Assembly (NCBI GenBank): GCA_023853785.1
Contig: JAJIRX010000095.1
Coordinates: 62,001-126,000 of the forward strand
Reading direction: 5' to 3'
Length of the DNA: 64,000 bases
From: Psilocybe azurescens
Lineage: Eukaryota; Basidiomycota; Agaricomycetes; Agaricales; Agrocybaceae
The position numbers and the translations under genes were made by a program. The notes beneath the pieces are model-generated. The model saw nothing but the letters and a program-made list of their open reading frames with translations. It did not search any database and was not told where the DNA came from. Positions 36,447-48,620 of this stretch are shown in pieces; positions within the stretch are counted from its first letter, which is position 1, and each line of letters begins with the position of its first letter.

Positions 36447-36684
36447 ATCGCCGGGTTGGAACTTATCAGGGATGGTTTTTTTATTTTATGATAGCTCGAT
36501 TTTTGGGGGAGAGAGATTCATGATGAGCTGTACACCAAGGCTTTTAATGACACAGAGATACGTCTTGCTTGATCGGATTAGAAAAACACGATTTGCAGTA
36601 GAAGCTCATAAACCCGGTATATCTAGATGCACGGTACCTGGTAAATAAGAATTCAGAACCGAACTGGTGTTGCCCACGTAGCTC

Positions 36685-37855
36685 TCTGAACAATGCTTGG
36701 GCAGAGAAGTGCAGATACAATTGCTGAATATAAATTACACTGTATGATAGCATTAAACATGGACGGCAGAGAGACCAGAGGAAAAGAGAAAAAGAAAAAA
36801 AAAGCAGAACGAGAGAAGCAGATGCAAAAAAGAACAAAGAAAAATACAAGAAACAAGAAAGATGACTGAAATCCGCACCAAAAAAAAAGAAAAAGCAGAA
36901 AAAGAAGAGATATCCAATAGATTGTGAATGAGGGGTGACCAGTGATAGATTGTAGGCACGCACATGCGTACGTTGAGAAGTAGTGGAGCCAGAGTAGAGA
37001 TGAAATGAGGAGCGTATGATGAATAACAGCAAATAAGTGAATATAACACGTCAACAACGCCAAAACGCAAAAAAGAAGGCGAAGGCGACGACACGATGAC
37101 GAAACCAAAACCAAAACCAACACCCGTCCACCCGCCCTCACCACCCAATCGCACCCTCGACCGACGACGACGACCCCGACGCGAATCCCACACCGGCAGC
37201 GGCACCTGGGCTGGCGGAGGAGGAGGGCTCAGTACCGAACCGAACCAATTGGCGAGTCCCATATCGAACACGCTGTTCATTCCAAAGCCCAAGCTCGGCC
37301 CAGTACTATAATAGACAGCCGCGTTCGATGAGTATGTGGGGGATGATGGTTGACGTGAGAAGTAGAGCCAGTAGAGGTAGTGGTAGCGGTGACGTGGTGC
37401 AAATGATGAGCACGGTGCTACTGGATCTGGAGCTGATGTTGCTTGAGTGCCGCCATCTGCCATCATCGAGGATAATGATGAAGAAGACGATCCCACTGAG
37501 GACCCGGATCCGAACGTTTCAAAGCTCTCCAGAAAGGCCTCCCAATGCGACTGCGACTGATCCCCCACAAACCCAGACGATCCAGTATCTGCAGAGGTCG
37601 TCGCAATGCCGGCGCCCGCAGCCGCGTTCGAATTCATGTTTGACGTGTGATGAGCAAAACCGGGCAGATGCAGCGATGGCTCGAGCTGGGGCACGTCATT
37701 GTTCATAGCATCAAACATCGGCATGGAATCCAGAGGCCTCGCCGCCATGATCCACGAGGACGAGGGAAGACGAAGAAGCAATCTGTCCATCATCCTCATC
37801 CTCTCCCATCAGACATCGCCATGGAATCCTGAGGTGCTGCCGCCACCATCGTTCA
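36685..37855 (-). pseudogene. 3' fragment of the acidic gene, block A copy
   Basis: It aligns with 61200-62480. Readable pieces include FDAMNNDVPQLEPSLHLPGF, HHTSNMNSNAAAGAGIATTS, DQSQSHWEAFLESFE and LGFGMNSVFDMGLANWFG, after which the frame changes. It lacks the N-terminal half and the poly-Gln/His tract. The purine-rich 3' region (36770-36910) is shared with the other two copies. There is no start, so it is a duplicated fragment and not a gene. Confidence 0.8.
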
Positions 37856-37909
37856 CACATAAGACGAACAGAACAAATACATACATACGAAATGGGGATG
37901 CCTCCATTG

Positions 37910-38040
37910 AAATTTGACGGCTGAGGTCAGGTCTGCACTATATGGTAAGAGAAGTTCAGTATGAAGGATTCAAATTCCATCCATCATTTGGCACCATTGA
38001 CACTTCTTCGTTAACGGCTGAGGTCAGGTCTGTATATGGT
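37910..38040 (+). repeat. Two short tandem units, GGCTGAGGTCAGGTCTG family
   Basis: GGCTGAGGTCAGGTCTG followed by TATATGGTAAGA occurs at about 37919 and 38022, with CATCATTTGGCACCA between. Related units lie at 51530-51720 (forward) and 51945-52070 (inverted). Confidence 0.6.
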
Positions 38041-38129
38041 AAGAAATTGATGGCGTGAGCCAAATCCGAGCATTGCCAGGCGTTGCCGCCTAAAAGAGCG
38101 TTCGGCTGCATCCCATCTCGTTTAAGTCT

Positions 38130-40137
38130 GTGATATCGCTTGCCACGTCATTTCGTAATCCTTTCTTTCCCAGTTATCGACGTATTCCTTTCAACTTCAC
38201 TGTTTGCCTCCAGCCCATTATCCCCGCGGTTCGCCCATCATTTGGCCCGGCTTTTGGTGCGATTGCAAGAGTGAAAAGCTATGTAGTACCCACGGTGTCA
38301 TGGCCAGTTGGGTTAAGTGATTCGCTCATGTCATATATACGTATGTCTTTCTTTCTGTGGAAACATAAATACACTTCACAGAAACTTCTTGAAAAATTTA
38401 GAATTTTTCTGGATCTCGGTCAAATAATACTTGTCTATTATGTATCATGATAATACTATAATGCCTGCCAAAGTGTCCGAGCGCTAAGATTTGTCAGAAT
38501 GGCCGTGAGGTCAGGATGTCCATGTTTGGCATATTTCGAAGTGCGAATTTCGAAAATAATCAGACAAAAATCAAACAAAAATCGCTGAGACTTGTTTTTG
38601 AGGACATCTGAATATTGGAAAGAGGTTGTCATCCTCATATCATGGATCTTCGGCGCGCTGGTCTGTGTAATTAAAAGCAACTCGCATTCACGTCTCTGTT
38701 AGCTGCTGGTTCTTAAGACGTAATGGGTGCATATTTACCTCCTGTTACGGAGTGAAATTGGGAGCACTGAGTGGGGCAAGCGGACACGCAAGGGCAACCA
38801 GAGGGCGGAGGAGACGCGCCGAGCACGATTTGGTTCGGCTCAGTACAATTTAGTGCTACTGTCGTCGCCGGAGACCCCAGACAGCCGAAAATTTTAAAGC
38901 TCAGATATCTGAACATATTGAACGGGCAATACGTGTTATGCATATCTCAGTGGCTCTCGAACACGCTCAGGTGGCTGCTCATAACCTAGTACCGAGTTTA
39001 TAGTTCTCCAAGTCTATTTTTTGCAACATAAGCCATATCCGATATCATAACAGTTGGGTCGCGACTTGGGAGGCCTCACAACTGATCACAGATAGTTAGA
39101 TAACAGTACCCCCGACATCTAAGGAGCACCACCTGCCAACCATTTTTAGATTCGAATATAGGCCTGATCACAGCTGTCAAAGGAACACAAAGTCAGCGAG
39201 CGAGTTCAACCAACTTCTTGGCGTGAGTATGCACGCAGAAAGAATAGGGGCTATTAATCACAAATAATTGGACTATAGGACCCCAACAGTTAAGAAGCAC
39301 CACCTGCCAACCATTTTCAGATTCGAATATCGAACCTTCAGGCGTCAACGGTAGATGTAAGCTGACGGGCTCGTCTCTGCATATACAAGCAACTAGATGA
39401 GTGTATTTATAGCTCCATTTTGCCGGCTTTTCGGACTGGAATGACACAATATAGTGATCGGAGAAAATCCATGCGAGATCTGACAGCGTCCCAAGGTCGC
39501 TTAATCTGTCTGGGGTGGAAATGTCTAAATTGAGCAATTGTGAAGGTGCAGTGTGAATCATGGATGTTGAACCCATCGTGAGGCCCATGCTCGCGCTCAC
39601 TGCTGCAGCTCCGACTCATGTTTTCCTTTGCAATTTTGACATGTAAAAGGAACTATTGCAGATTTTGTGGACCCTCGCCCCTCGCTCGAGGCAGCGGTGT
39701 CGCTCCATAAGTCCATGAAGTCAGATGGATTTCTCATTTCTCGGATGCTCTGAAATTAACTACATATCAGCACTAAGAGGTAACGAGTGCCGATGTAACA
39801 ACCACATCTTGTAAATATAAATAGCCTTCTGTACCTTGGATCTGATAACAGAACTAACAACTTGAAAAATTTACTGGGCTGCCAAAGATGACAGTAATCA
39901 ATGTCGGAATTCATCAGATCGGTATTGTATGTGTTGCGATATTATTATATACGATGTTAGTCTTGGGGTCCCATCCTCTTCAGGCCAGTCATCTATACTT
40001 GGATGATCAATGAGATGGGCATCCTCACAGAATCTAAAAGTATAAATACCAATGTGCTCGGCTGGGTCAACTTTCAGATTCCAGTCTCTTTTGCCCTCTT
40101 TCCTAAACCCAATATTGCCGATATTCATTTCGAGTTC
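38130..40137. other. Block A spacer with repeats, no gene supported
   Basis: The counterpart is 51720-54643, minus the insertions there. It includes two units of an approximately 100-bp repeat (39077-39180 and 39257-39352) built around CCACCTGCCAACCATTTT and AGATTCGAATAT. The minus-strand frame 39193-39600 (135 codons) overlaps a repeat and is not kept in block B. The short Cys-rich frame 38713-38943 loses several Cys in block B. Confidence 0.45.
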
Positions 40138-41200
40138 ATGAGTCCCTCTACTGCCCAAAACAGTGATGGAGCACCCAGAACAGCTTTAGAGTCAAGGTCA
40201 GTCAGTGCATTGCTACTTAGGTACACAGTGACTCTTGTATTGACTAGGCCGCAGAGAGGAGAATCTCAAGTTCGATTCGCATCGGACCTTATGGGGTCAT
40301 TTTTCATTTTCATTGTATGCTGTACTAGCGGTGGTGCATACATTCGGCCTACACCTTCTGCTTTATAATTACATGGCTTATGCAAAGTCGCGATTTGGAG
40401 AGAATTCCCCAATCGAGCTTGATGAAATTCGTCCCCGTCCCCGCCAAGACTGTGAAGCCAACCTCATAGCACTGAACTCGGAAATCCAAAATCGCGAGCA
40501 ATGGGACAGATCTATGACTTGGTTGGTCAAGGCATGGTCAATCACCTGCACGGGTTGCATTATGCTCCTGCCGTAAGAACCATAAATTTAAAGCCCAGAA
40601 CCAGGAGACTGATTCATCATCTGGAATAGATTTCCACTGGGGTTCTTTCAAATCCCAGGTATCGATGGAAATATATACGCACGCACAGCAGTTTTATCTA
40701 TGTTCATATGCTCCGGCATTGGTCTGATGACTGCTGGGTTCTACCTTCAGTTGAAGGGAAAATTTAAATCGAAGGGGTTTATGAAAGAATGGATGAAGGT
40801 CAGTGAAGTCTTATCATCATTTGCCAACGACACCGACTCATCTAACTCCTGAACTATCCATTAAGGCCTCCCAGGGTCTCAACAACCGACAAGCAGTTGA
40901 TTTCTGGACATATTTATGCCTCCCAGTCTCTCTGTTTTCCTGGTAAGCTTTGTCCCTTGACTGACGAATACAAGTACTATCAGATGCTTACAACGATACC
41001 ATATTGATAGGGCGATGTTCTTCTGCATCGTGACTTTACTCGTCATCATAATGCGCATAAATCCCACGAACGAAATGGAGTTCAATCAGAAACAAGTACA
41101 AGCATGGCACATATCGAGTATCATATTTCTGGTTATTCTGACTGTCGGCCAAGTTGTGCAGGTATACCGCTTTGGAAAACGTATCTTAGAGGTGTCCTAA
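40138..41200 (+). CDS. Four-helix membrane protein, block A copy
   Basis: Five exons: 40138-40220, 40255-40572, 40630-40798, 40866-40942 and 41011-41200. They sum to 837 nt, exactly 278 codons plus stop. Hydrophobic segments are near LYAVLAVVHTFGLHLLLY, AWSITCTGCIMLLP with LGFFQIPGI, FICSGIGLMTAGFYL, LCLPVSLFSWAMFFCIVTLL and IIFLVILTVGQVVQVYRF. Between helices 1 and 2 is a polar loop (PIELDEIRPRPRQDCEANL). I recognise this as a common uncharacterised agaricomycete membrane protein. The 54644-55708 copy has identical exon lengths and more silent than replacement changes than neutrality predicts. Intron 1 would be only 34 nt, so the start exon is the weak point. Function unknown. Confidence 0.8.
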
Positions 41201-42567
41201 GTCTGATACTATTGCGTGTTCTGAGATTACATTCTCTTTGCCTCGATTTACATATCTTTGTGTAATCAGCTGCGCTGTGCTCAGACCTTTGCTATTGATA
41301 TCTTATACTAAATCTCAATTGTAGCCTATTTATATTTCTGCTTGGCTTAAAGTGACTTGTCTCAAGTACTGAAACCAAACCAATACATAAATTCCGGCTT
41401 TCTTGTAAAAGAGCTGTATACCCGCGAGAAATAATGATGCAGCCATTGACTAAGGCGCGAATGTTGGCGAATTGGACAGTGCGTTTGTGAACCAGTGCTG
41501 TAAGAATGAGTTTTATATGTACCTCTGAGGACTAATAATGCAATTTGATTACCCTTGATCTTCAAAATACTGAGAAGAATAAGTAAAATAAGTGTCATGG
41601 GACCTCCCAGTAAGTCTCATCTGGTACACGTGGTCAGAGAATTCTCCAAGTTGCTGGAGGTAAGCTCCGATAAGCTCTACTCAAAGAATGGTTCTATCAG
41701 GAAGCTCCATCGCTTATGTTTACAGGGATTCTGCATGAACATCCATACTGAGTTTATATCAGTCGCCCCTGGCCGCTGAGGTGAGGCCGAAATCGTAAGC
41801 GCACACGGAAATCTACGCCAAGTTGAGACTCCGATTAATTGTAGCCGGCGTCTATCGGCTGTCCAAACTGGCAAGTCATTGTTACCTTGAATCCTTGTCG
41901 TCCCCAATTTCACTAGAGTTAAGTTCAATGTTCAGTTTTAGTGCCACTACCCACATTTAAGCAGCAATTTGCATATCCACCCTCAATTTAATGTGTTGCG
42001 TACTTGCATGCGGACAATGTTTTGATTACATCTTGCGGGGAGCTTATGTACTACTTACCATTGATGTATCGTCTTGTAGTGGTATTCCTATCCGTTTTGG
42101 GGAGGATGGTGCCTCGATTACCGTTTTGTACCGAGATACTTTTCGACGCCTGAGCCTGGCACGAGGGACACAGAATGCTGCCGTAACTGAAATAACGTAG
42201 ACCTTGGTTGGATAGGGAAAAGTTTGAAACTGCGAATGGGTGAGTAAAGGTTGATCACAATCAGATGGAAACCTACTTATCCGAACCGAATGGTCTATTG
42301 CTCCTGCTTCTGTGGCTTGCGCTGAACGTGTCTATTACCCAAGGATGGCTAACTATGGCGGCAGGCTCTCCGCTCAGTGTTCTCTCTACGTCTGTTTCCA
42401 CTCTCTCACTATATTTCAGTCAGAGTGTGCGCGTGGTACAAACCGATAATATGCGCGCCGGATCATTCCTAAAAGCAACATAAACCGCCCAATAGCCAGT
42501 ATTTTGCTCTGGATGACCCTTCGTCTCGTGTCAAGGACTCGCGGAGCACCGTTCGTAGCAGGATAGC
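41201..42567. other. Spacer between membrane gene and calcineurin-like gene
   Basis: It is shared with block B (55709-57060). A 72-codon plus-strand frame at 42265-42483 is open in both copies but shows mostly replacement changes, so it is not treated as a gene. Nothing else is recognised. Confidence 0.5.
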
Positions 42568-44255
42568 TTACAAACTTCCTGATATGCATTTTTGATTTGC
42601 GTAAATGAGAACGACACCTGGGATACGGGGCGTATTCCGATAGTTAGACTTAGAGGAGATCCTAAAAACAGAGGGAATGTTGTATTTTTCGGTCCTGCGG
42701 TACATCTTGTAGCCAGTGAGACTCTGTATGTTGTGTCCAGTTATGATGAAAAGTAAATCATTTAGGTCCAAAAATTGGCAGACTCCTTCGTAGCTATAGC
42801 CAATTTTGTCAATTTGGTAAACAACAAAGATGGATGCATGGCCCGTACGTGTAATATCCTGAGGGCCTACCACGACGCATACTGCTGTAGATGGACGTCG
42901 CTCCGGAAACTGCTCTAGAAGCTAAACCTAGGTTGTTATTAGTCGGTCCCGTCTCATTGTCGAAATAAGGCAAGGGATCTGAGTACACCAGATCACAAAG
43001 CAATCCATAGGATCCGATTTCCACAAATCGGTTTATCTGAAGACAGTGTTAGGACAGTATAAGGGTGTAAGATGCATAGAAACATGCCTGGTTAATATCG
43101 TTCAGGGTATTCAGTCCAGGGAAGATGCCGCCGTGAACACAGAATACCCTCTCGTCAATAAGTGCAGAGATAGGGAGGGAACGGAAGGAGCGTAGAAATG
43201 CCTCGTACACGGTCTCTGTATATTTCTGTAGGCCTGAATAAAATAAAGTTGGAACTGTGATCACGCAGAAGTTAACGCCTGTATCACTCACATTCATGTT
43301 TGAATGTGAAGCTTTCACTGCGGTCGCGGCATTCATGACATCCTCGTAGTAGCACCATTTGTCCCGGGTTCTGAATCTTGAGGGCATATAGATACAGAAG
43401 ACACTGACATGGATTAAACGACACCGCACGACAAAGAGGCACACGTGGACGCACCTCAACGCCATGAGCCTCTCCGTTTGCATAATCTCCCAAGAAAAGA
43501 TACAAGTTATCCTGCAACTTGCTACTGCTCACTTCAAAAACCTTCATCAGGTCAAGCTGTGAGCAATCAAGTTAAGAGAAGTGCCCAACGATATCGTATA
43601 GACAAGTCTCACGTATTGACCGCAGATATCCCCGCAGACTGAAGTAGAATACATCTTATGAGTTACCGAAAGGAAACCGTAAATTGCGATTGTTGAGAAT
43701 ACCCACTTGTCACTGGACTTTCTATATGTACCAGATTAGGTTCCCCGGAGAAGATATCGGTTGCAGTGTTAATGATATGTAAGGCTTGGCCGTCTGTCAG
43801 ACGTCCCTCTTGTAGAAAATGGCTTTTCAGATATTCGGGAGTAAGATCAGGCAGCGGCTCCTGAGCATTAACGATCTTGGGATGGACACTTTCCATCAAT
43901 TATAATGGTCGTGTATGCTTACCTCTTTCTCTGTCACTTCGTCTATTAGCATCCGCCCTGGGAAATAAGAATCGGCTGCTACGCGTGCTGGACTGCTATA
44001 GGTATTCGAGTTTTGATTCCGATCTTGTCGATAATCCGAGTCGTAAAGTACTGGAGATAGAGCTCTGTGTGTATACTGTATTCCGTAGTCCGTGTCGTTG
44101 GTGTGTGAGGAGGCGGCTGAGTACGTCCGAGTCGTCATAGAATAGCTAGCTGTTGACTGTGATAGCGTCTGAAGTCTGGGTGTCGCCGTGTTCGTGTTCC
44201 GCTCTGTAGGGGTCGCTGAAGAAGACTGGCCGGAATTCTCAAAGCCATGCATCAT
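42568..44255 (-). CDS. Calcineurin A-like pseudophosphatase, block A copy
   Basis: Exons 44255-43923, 43875-43707, 43638-43613, 43556-43455, 43403-43292 and 43233-43088 join in phase (888 nt); more coding follows from 43036. A Ser/Thr-rich N-terminus of about 110 residues is followed by a calcineurin-like core: LTPEYLKSHFLQEGRLTDGQ, QYLDLMKVFEV, LYLYALKIQNPG, CHECRDRSESFTFKHEC, FCVHGGIFPGLNTLNDI, LLCDLVYSDPLPYF and GYKMYRR. Canonical PPP residues are replaced: GDIHGQ reads GDICGQ, GDYVDRG reads GDYANGE, GNHE reads GCHE, RAHEA reads TGHNI, and SAPNY reads SKSNY. The intron after 43088 uses a GC donor. The calcineurin B-binding and autoinhibitory C-terminus is missing. It could be a maintained pseudophosphatase or an early pseudogene. 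Confidence 0.7.
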
Positions 44256-47200
44256 GAGATCGAATTGGCCTCAACTGTGGTTGAAGTATAAGCTTGAAGG
44301 AGGCACAACGACGATAGGAGTGAGCGATGATGATGTCGACGAGCTTGAACGAGTAGCAGGCGTCCGCAGGAACAGGAATAAAGTACATAATGCGAGGATA
44401 TTTATATCCCAAAGCAAGGTTGAAGCATGCAGTGACACCGGGCAAGTATTGGGGTAAGTGGTAAGTGGAACGGTAACTTCCGGTCTGCCTAGAAATTTGC
44501 CAATTCCGGTGCACTATCCACATTGCGCTTGCAGATCCCTCTCTTCATCTTCAACTTCAGCACTCAAAACGGATACCTCCATAACTATCTCTCAGTAAGT
44601 CTTTGAGCCTTATCCTTCGTGCTATTACGTTCTGAACTCTGTCTCCAGATAAACCAATTCGTATGATAGGAGTCGAATGCGATCTGCTGTTGCTGTACTC
44701 GGATCGTAACTTTGGACACCAATGCTGCTATTTTAATGCCCCAGGGCGCAGTCCCGGAGAAACATTCATCCCCAGCGGTAACCGCTGTGGGCTATTGTGT
44801 CCTTATGTTTAAGAAAGATGCATCCGAGTGATGGAAAATGATCCCAGCAATACATCAAAGAGTCCTGCGAACCAAATCGTCGAACAATCCACCTGTGTTC
44901 ATTTGACAACTTGTCGATATTGTAACAGAACACCTCAGAGACTGTGCAGCGTGGAAGGGACCCACAGGCATTCAATTGAGTTTTCGATGTCCAGGATGTA
45001 CTGACGCAACGTGCGCCAGCAATAATCTTCATCGAGGCCACTGCTATTGTACGCTCAATGTACCACCGCTCCACGATTGCGCCGAATTCCCCTCTTTTGT
45101 CATTATCTTCTCGGCGTCCGATCTCCTTGACGCGTTAATACTCGAGATGCTGTTCCGGCATATGCAAATAGGTACTTGGTTGCTACCAAGCGTTTGTGAT
45201 GTCCCGGAGGCGACTGCAGATGTGGACATCATGTCTTTCAATAGCAGGGTAGGGACCTTGGTATGTCTGTACCATCTGGGCAATGGACGTTCCGCCTTGC
45301 AGAATGGCGATATTATTTCCGACGTTAATGGAGGGAGGCAGGGATTCATGAGCCTCGGGCAGGATATGTGCATAATGTATCGCGTGGTTCGTAAGTACAT
45401 TTTGAATGGTGAGGGCGAGGGCGAATCGACACGGAGAGCTACTATGCTGGTGAGTGTCGTCCCTTGAACTTTCTCAATGCATATATGCAACAATTTGGAT
45501 ATCTGTCCGTCAACTTTCGAGTAAAGGGTCTACATGTATTATATATACTTTTGGTTGTGAACCGTGATCGATGTGGGACTGAGGCACAGGCTGGCAGACA
45601 GAAGGTTGAAATTGAGATACTAGCCCGAGTGGTGCTATGATCTGGTGAGACCGGCCCTGCTCAAGAAAGGTATAAAGAGGGTACTTACTCGAGAAATCCA
45701 ACCCATACATGCAGTACTGGTGCTGGCAGTATGGCAGTCCATTCTATCCGCTCATCGACGGCCCTAGTATCCCATGTTTGGCTTGGGGCTCTGCCAAACA
45801 ACGATCATGCTCGTGCTCAAGCTTCTGGCTTCCTATACCGGTAGGATCCCATTGTGCATCGTTATTCAAGGCTCTGATAATTCATTCCAGATCCTGACTC
45901 GATATTCAGACGTGCAACAAATATTGTTTCGGTGACAATTAAGGGCACGCTGGTTGATTTCCCTGTTTCCTTTTCACTATCATTGGTTGTAGGTCGAACT
46001 GATGTTCTGATTATAGTGACTCGATATTTGGACTTCCGGTGAAGTAGGCCAATCCGGCCTACACCAGCAGCTCGTGTCTGGCAGAGCTCGGAATGCTCAT
46101 CTATCACTCACGTAGTACGGCGTTGTGGGCAAAGGTGCGTTGTTCTTCGTAACTACGAAAGCGCGTTAGGTGTACAGTCGCTGATATGATCTACAGTAAT
46201 CTAATCTAATCTACACTTGGGCAAGCTCGGCCCAGATGAGCACTATCACACTGGCAATTGCTATGCTGTTGTGATGGTGTAGGTACGTATTATTTATGTC
46301 CTCTGTGTGAATTTTCTTATTTCGTCTTTTACTCGTAGTCCGGATCAAAATTGATATTTGGAGTTCCAGGGAACGGTGTGCAGAAGCGAGTACACGGCCA
46401 GGTAGGCTTGGATTCTCATGTGAAGCTGTGAATGTGCTGACCATTTGGACAGTATTCTGATTCGATATTTTGACTTTCGAGGAATACTGTGGTCATACGA
46501 TGTTCATTAAGCTTTGAAATGATATTTGGGCTTCCGGGAAAAGCTGCACAGTAGGTAATTTTGGTGTCCGTCTGCGATACTAAGCATCTGCTGGTCATTT
46601 GAACAGTTCGAAGTTCTGATTCGATATTGGGGCTTCTGGGAAACGATGCACGGCGCTCGTAAGTCTTCAATTTTATGCGATGCATTGACCTTTGTGATAG
46701 CATTTATATTCGAAGTGCTGCGCTACATACAAGGAGTGTTGAGAAAGTAAGGGGTTGGGAATTCAATAATACAGCGGTATGATGTATGATATCTTTAAGT
46801 GCATCCGACTTTTCTGATCTTTTTTTAGGGTTATCGCATTCTGTGACCCAGAATATGCGCGCCTCCATCATCAAAGGCAACTTCCAACTTGTCCACCACA
46901 ACATTTGCGCCTTCAACCATGTCCGGAAGCCCGATCACGAACCATGACTTCCTGGGTATATGCGAGTGAAATTCCTCAAGAGATACTCGGTTCTCTGACT
47001 CAACTTGAGGGTACTCTGTCCTTATCTTGTCAAGAGGTGGGGTCGATGTTTATGCAAAAAGGATGTGTCGACTTTGCGAGTTGTGCTGACTGTATATTTT
47101 GAACAGGCTGTTGTAACTTGTTAAGCACAGTAAGCCTCGACTTGTACTAACCGGGGAACCTCATCATGCTCGTCCTCTGCCGTTTGGGGGAGGCTGAAGC

Positions 47201-47928
47201 CTTGAATTTTCTTATCAGGGTATACAGACACATTGCGAAGAAAGCTCTTTTTACAGTTCTAAATGGAATTTTCCATTACTAGTTAGTATAAATCACATAA
47301 CATAAGTCGTAGGGTTCGATTGGGGTGTCTTGGACGTAAGTTATATAGCTTGCGAGCTACATGATGGTTTTTCAACAGCTCCGAGCTCCTCAATGATTTC
47401 GTCAGTCATGACATAAAGACTGAAGATGGGATTGTCGAGGGATCAGTGAAATGCTTGGAGCCGTGAGGACATGGAGGTGATTCTTTGGTAATAAATTAGA
47501 AGAGGGATTCGCAGGAAAGGCAGTTGCGTAGACAGCGGTGACGGATTGGGGAATAGTATTGTTAAGGAAGCAACTTTGCCAGTCTGTGAAGGACAGGACA
47601 AGACAGCAGTACAAGACGGGCGAGGACAGGACAGGAAGGACAGAACTCATGGCTCTTGGTGGAGGTAAGACGGGGGTAACATCTACATAAGGTATGTACG
47701 AATGTTTTATTATTTACATTGATTGATGAAGCGAAATCGAATTTCGGAGGGTGTGGCGAACGGGGATGCGGTGTGCGCTGAGTAAATGAAATTGTTGTCG
47801 TTGTATCCGGATGTGACGCTGAGGTCATTTGACGCGATAAGGAAAATCCCGCGACAGGGGTTCTTTCTTTCTTTCTTTTTCTGAGACAGAGAAGCGAAAG
47901 GGTTAAGGGTTTTTTGAGTTTCAGTGTA
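44256..47928. other. Stretch unique to block A, no gene recognised
   Basis: From about 44540 there is no partner in block B. Long frames overlap on both strands at 44976-45467 (plus, 163 codons) and 45044-45493 (minus, 149 codons). Neither has a recognised motif, so I cannot choose. Further right are diverged short repeats and AT-rich sequence. Confidence 0.4.
46430..46650 (+). repeat. Diverged repeat built on TCTGATTCGATATT
   Basis: The string CATTTGGACAGT...CTGATTCGATATTTTG at 46442 recurs as CATTTGAACAGT...CTGATTCGATATTGGG at 46598. Looser relatives of GATATTTGGACTTCCGG lie at about 46022, 46349 and 46521. It is an imperfect repeat field of unknown origin. Confidence 0.5.
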
Positions 47929-48618
47929 CAGTCGCGGACAATCAAACTCAACTAAAAAATCAACTTTTATTGATGGCCCTAAAAACCATCGGAATCGATA
48001 GAATCCCATTTAAGGTGTTTCCTGACCAACTTTCAGCTCATCCTATCGAGCCGTTCCCCTTTAAATTACCAATTAAGGAATGCATACCCTAAAATATTGG
48101 CCGAACCCTTAAAAAATCGGTAAAATCTTGAAAAATAGCGGAATCGCTTTCTTTTTTGAAGAGTGGGATGATCCCAAAGTATGGTAGGATTTTATCAAGC
48201 CGTTCCTCCCCAAAAAAAATTCCAAAATTCTATTACCTAAGCCACAAATCACGGATTACATATCGTAAGGCAAAGAAGAAGGCAAAGAGAAACATTACCG
48301 GCCTTCGGAATCAATCAAAAACAGCTTCCCATGTCCATCCTGTGATCCATGGCGACCTTGATGAGCAATTTATATAACGATGAAGGATGGGGCGCCAACA
48401 TCTAGCACCTGGATGCCATTATCAACCCAACTTAGGTACATAAAATGTCATTGATTTTGGTCAAAAATTTGGCCGATCTAAACGGCTCGTGGGAAAAATT
48501 TCGGAGGTGTGTTTTTTGACGTATTTCGATGAGCTGAACAAGAATCTGAAATCAGATTCCCGAAAAATTGCCTGGCTGCCGAGATCACCAATTTGTCGAG
48601 TTTGATTGTCCGCGACTG
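47929..48618. mobile_element. 690-bp non-autonomous Tc1/mariner-like element
   Basis: The ends are perfect 21-bp inverted repeats starting CAGTCGCGGACAATCAAA, flanked by TA on both sides (47927-47928 and 48619-48620). A TA target and CAG ends are hallmarks of the Tc1/mariner superfamily. No transposase frame is present, so it would depend on a helper. The right flank is a truncated copy of the membrane gene; the left flank is unrelated to it. Confidence 0.85.
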
Positions 48619-48620
48619 TA

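Noticed and set aside
36753..37799. 348-codon minus-strand frame
   Set aside because: Only the first part follows the parent gene; after the frame change it reads UTR-like purine/pyrimidine sequence as Phe/Leu/Ser runs. It is a duplicated fragment.
42265..42483. 72-codon frame with a Leu-rich start, open in both blocks (also 56775-56993)
   Set aside because: Of about 18 codon differences between the copies, roughly 13 replace an amino acid and 5 are silent, as expected for non-coding DNA; no splice or start context supports it.
44976..45493. Overlapping plus (163 codons) and minus (149 codons) frames
   Set aside because: No family recognised, no duplicate copy to test for selection, and no way to choose a strand from sequence alone.
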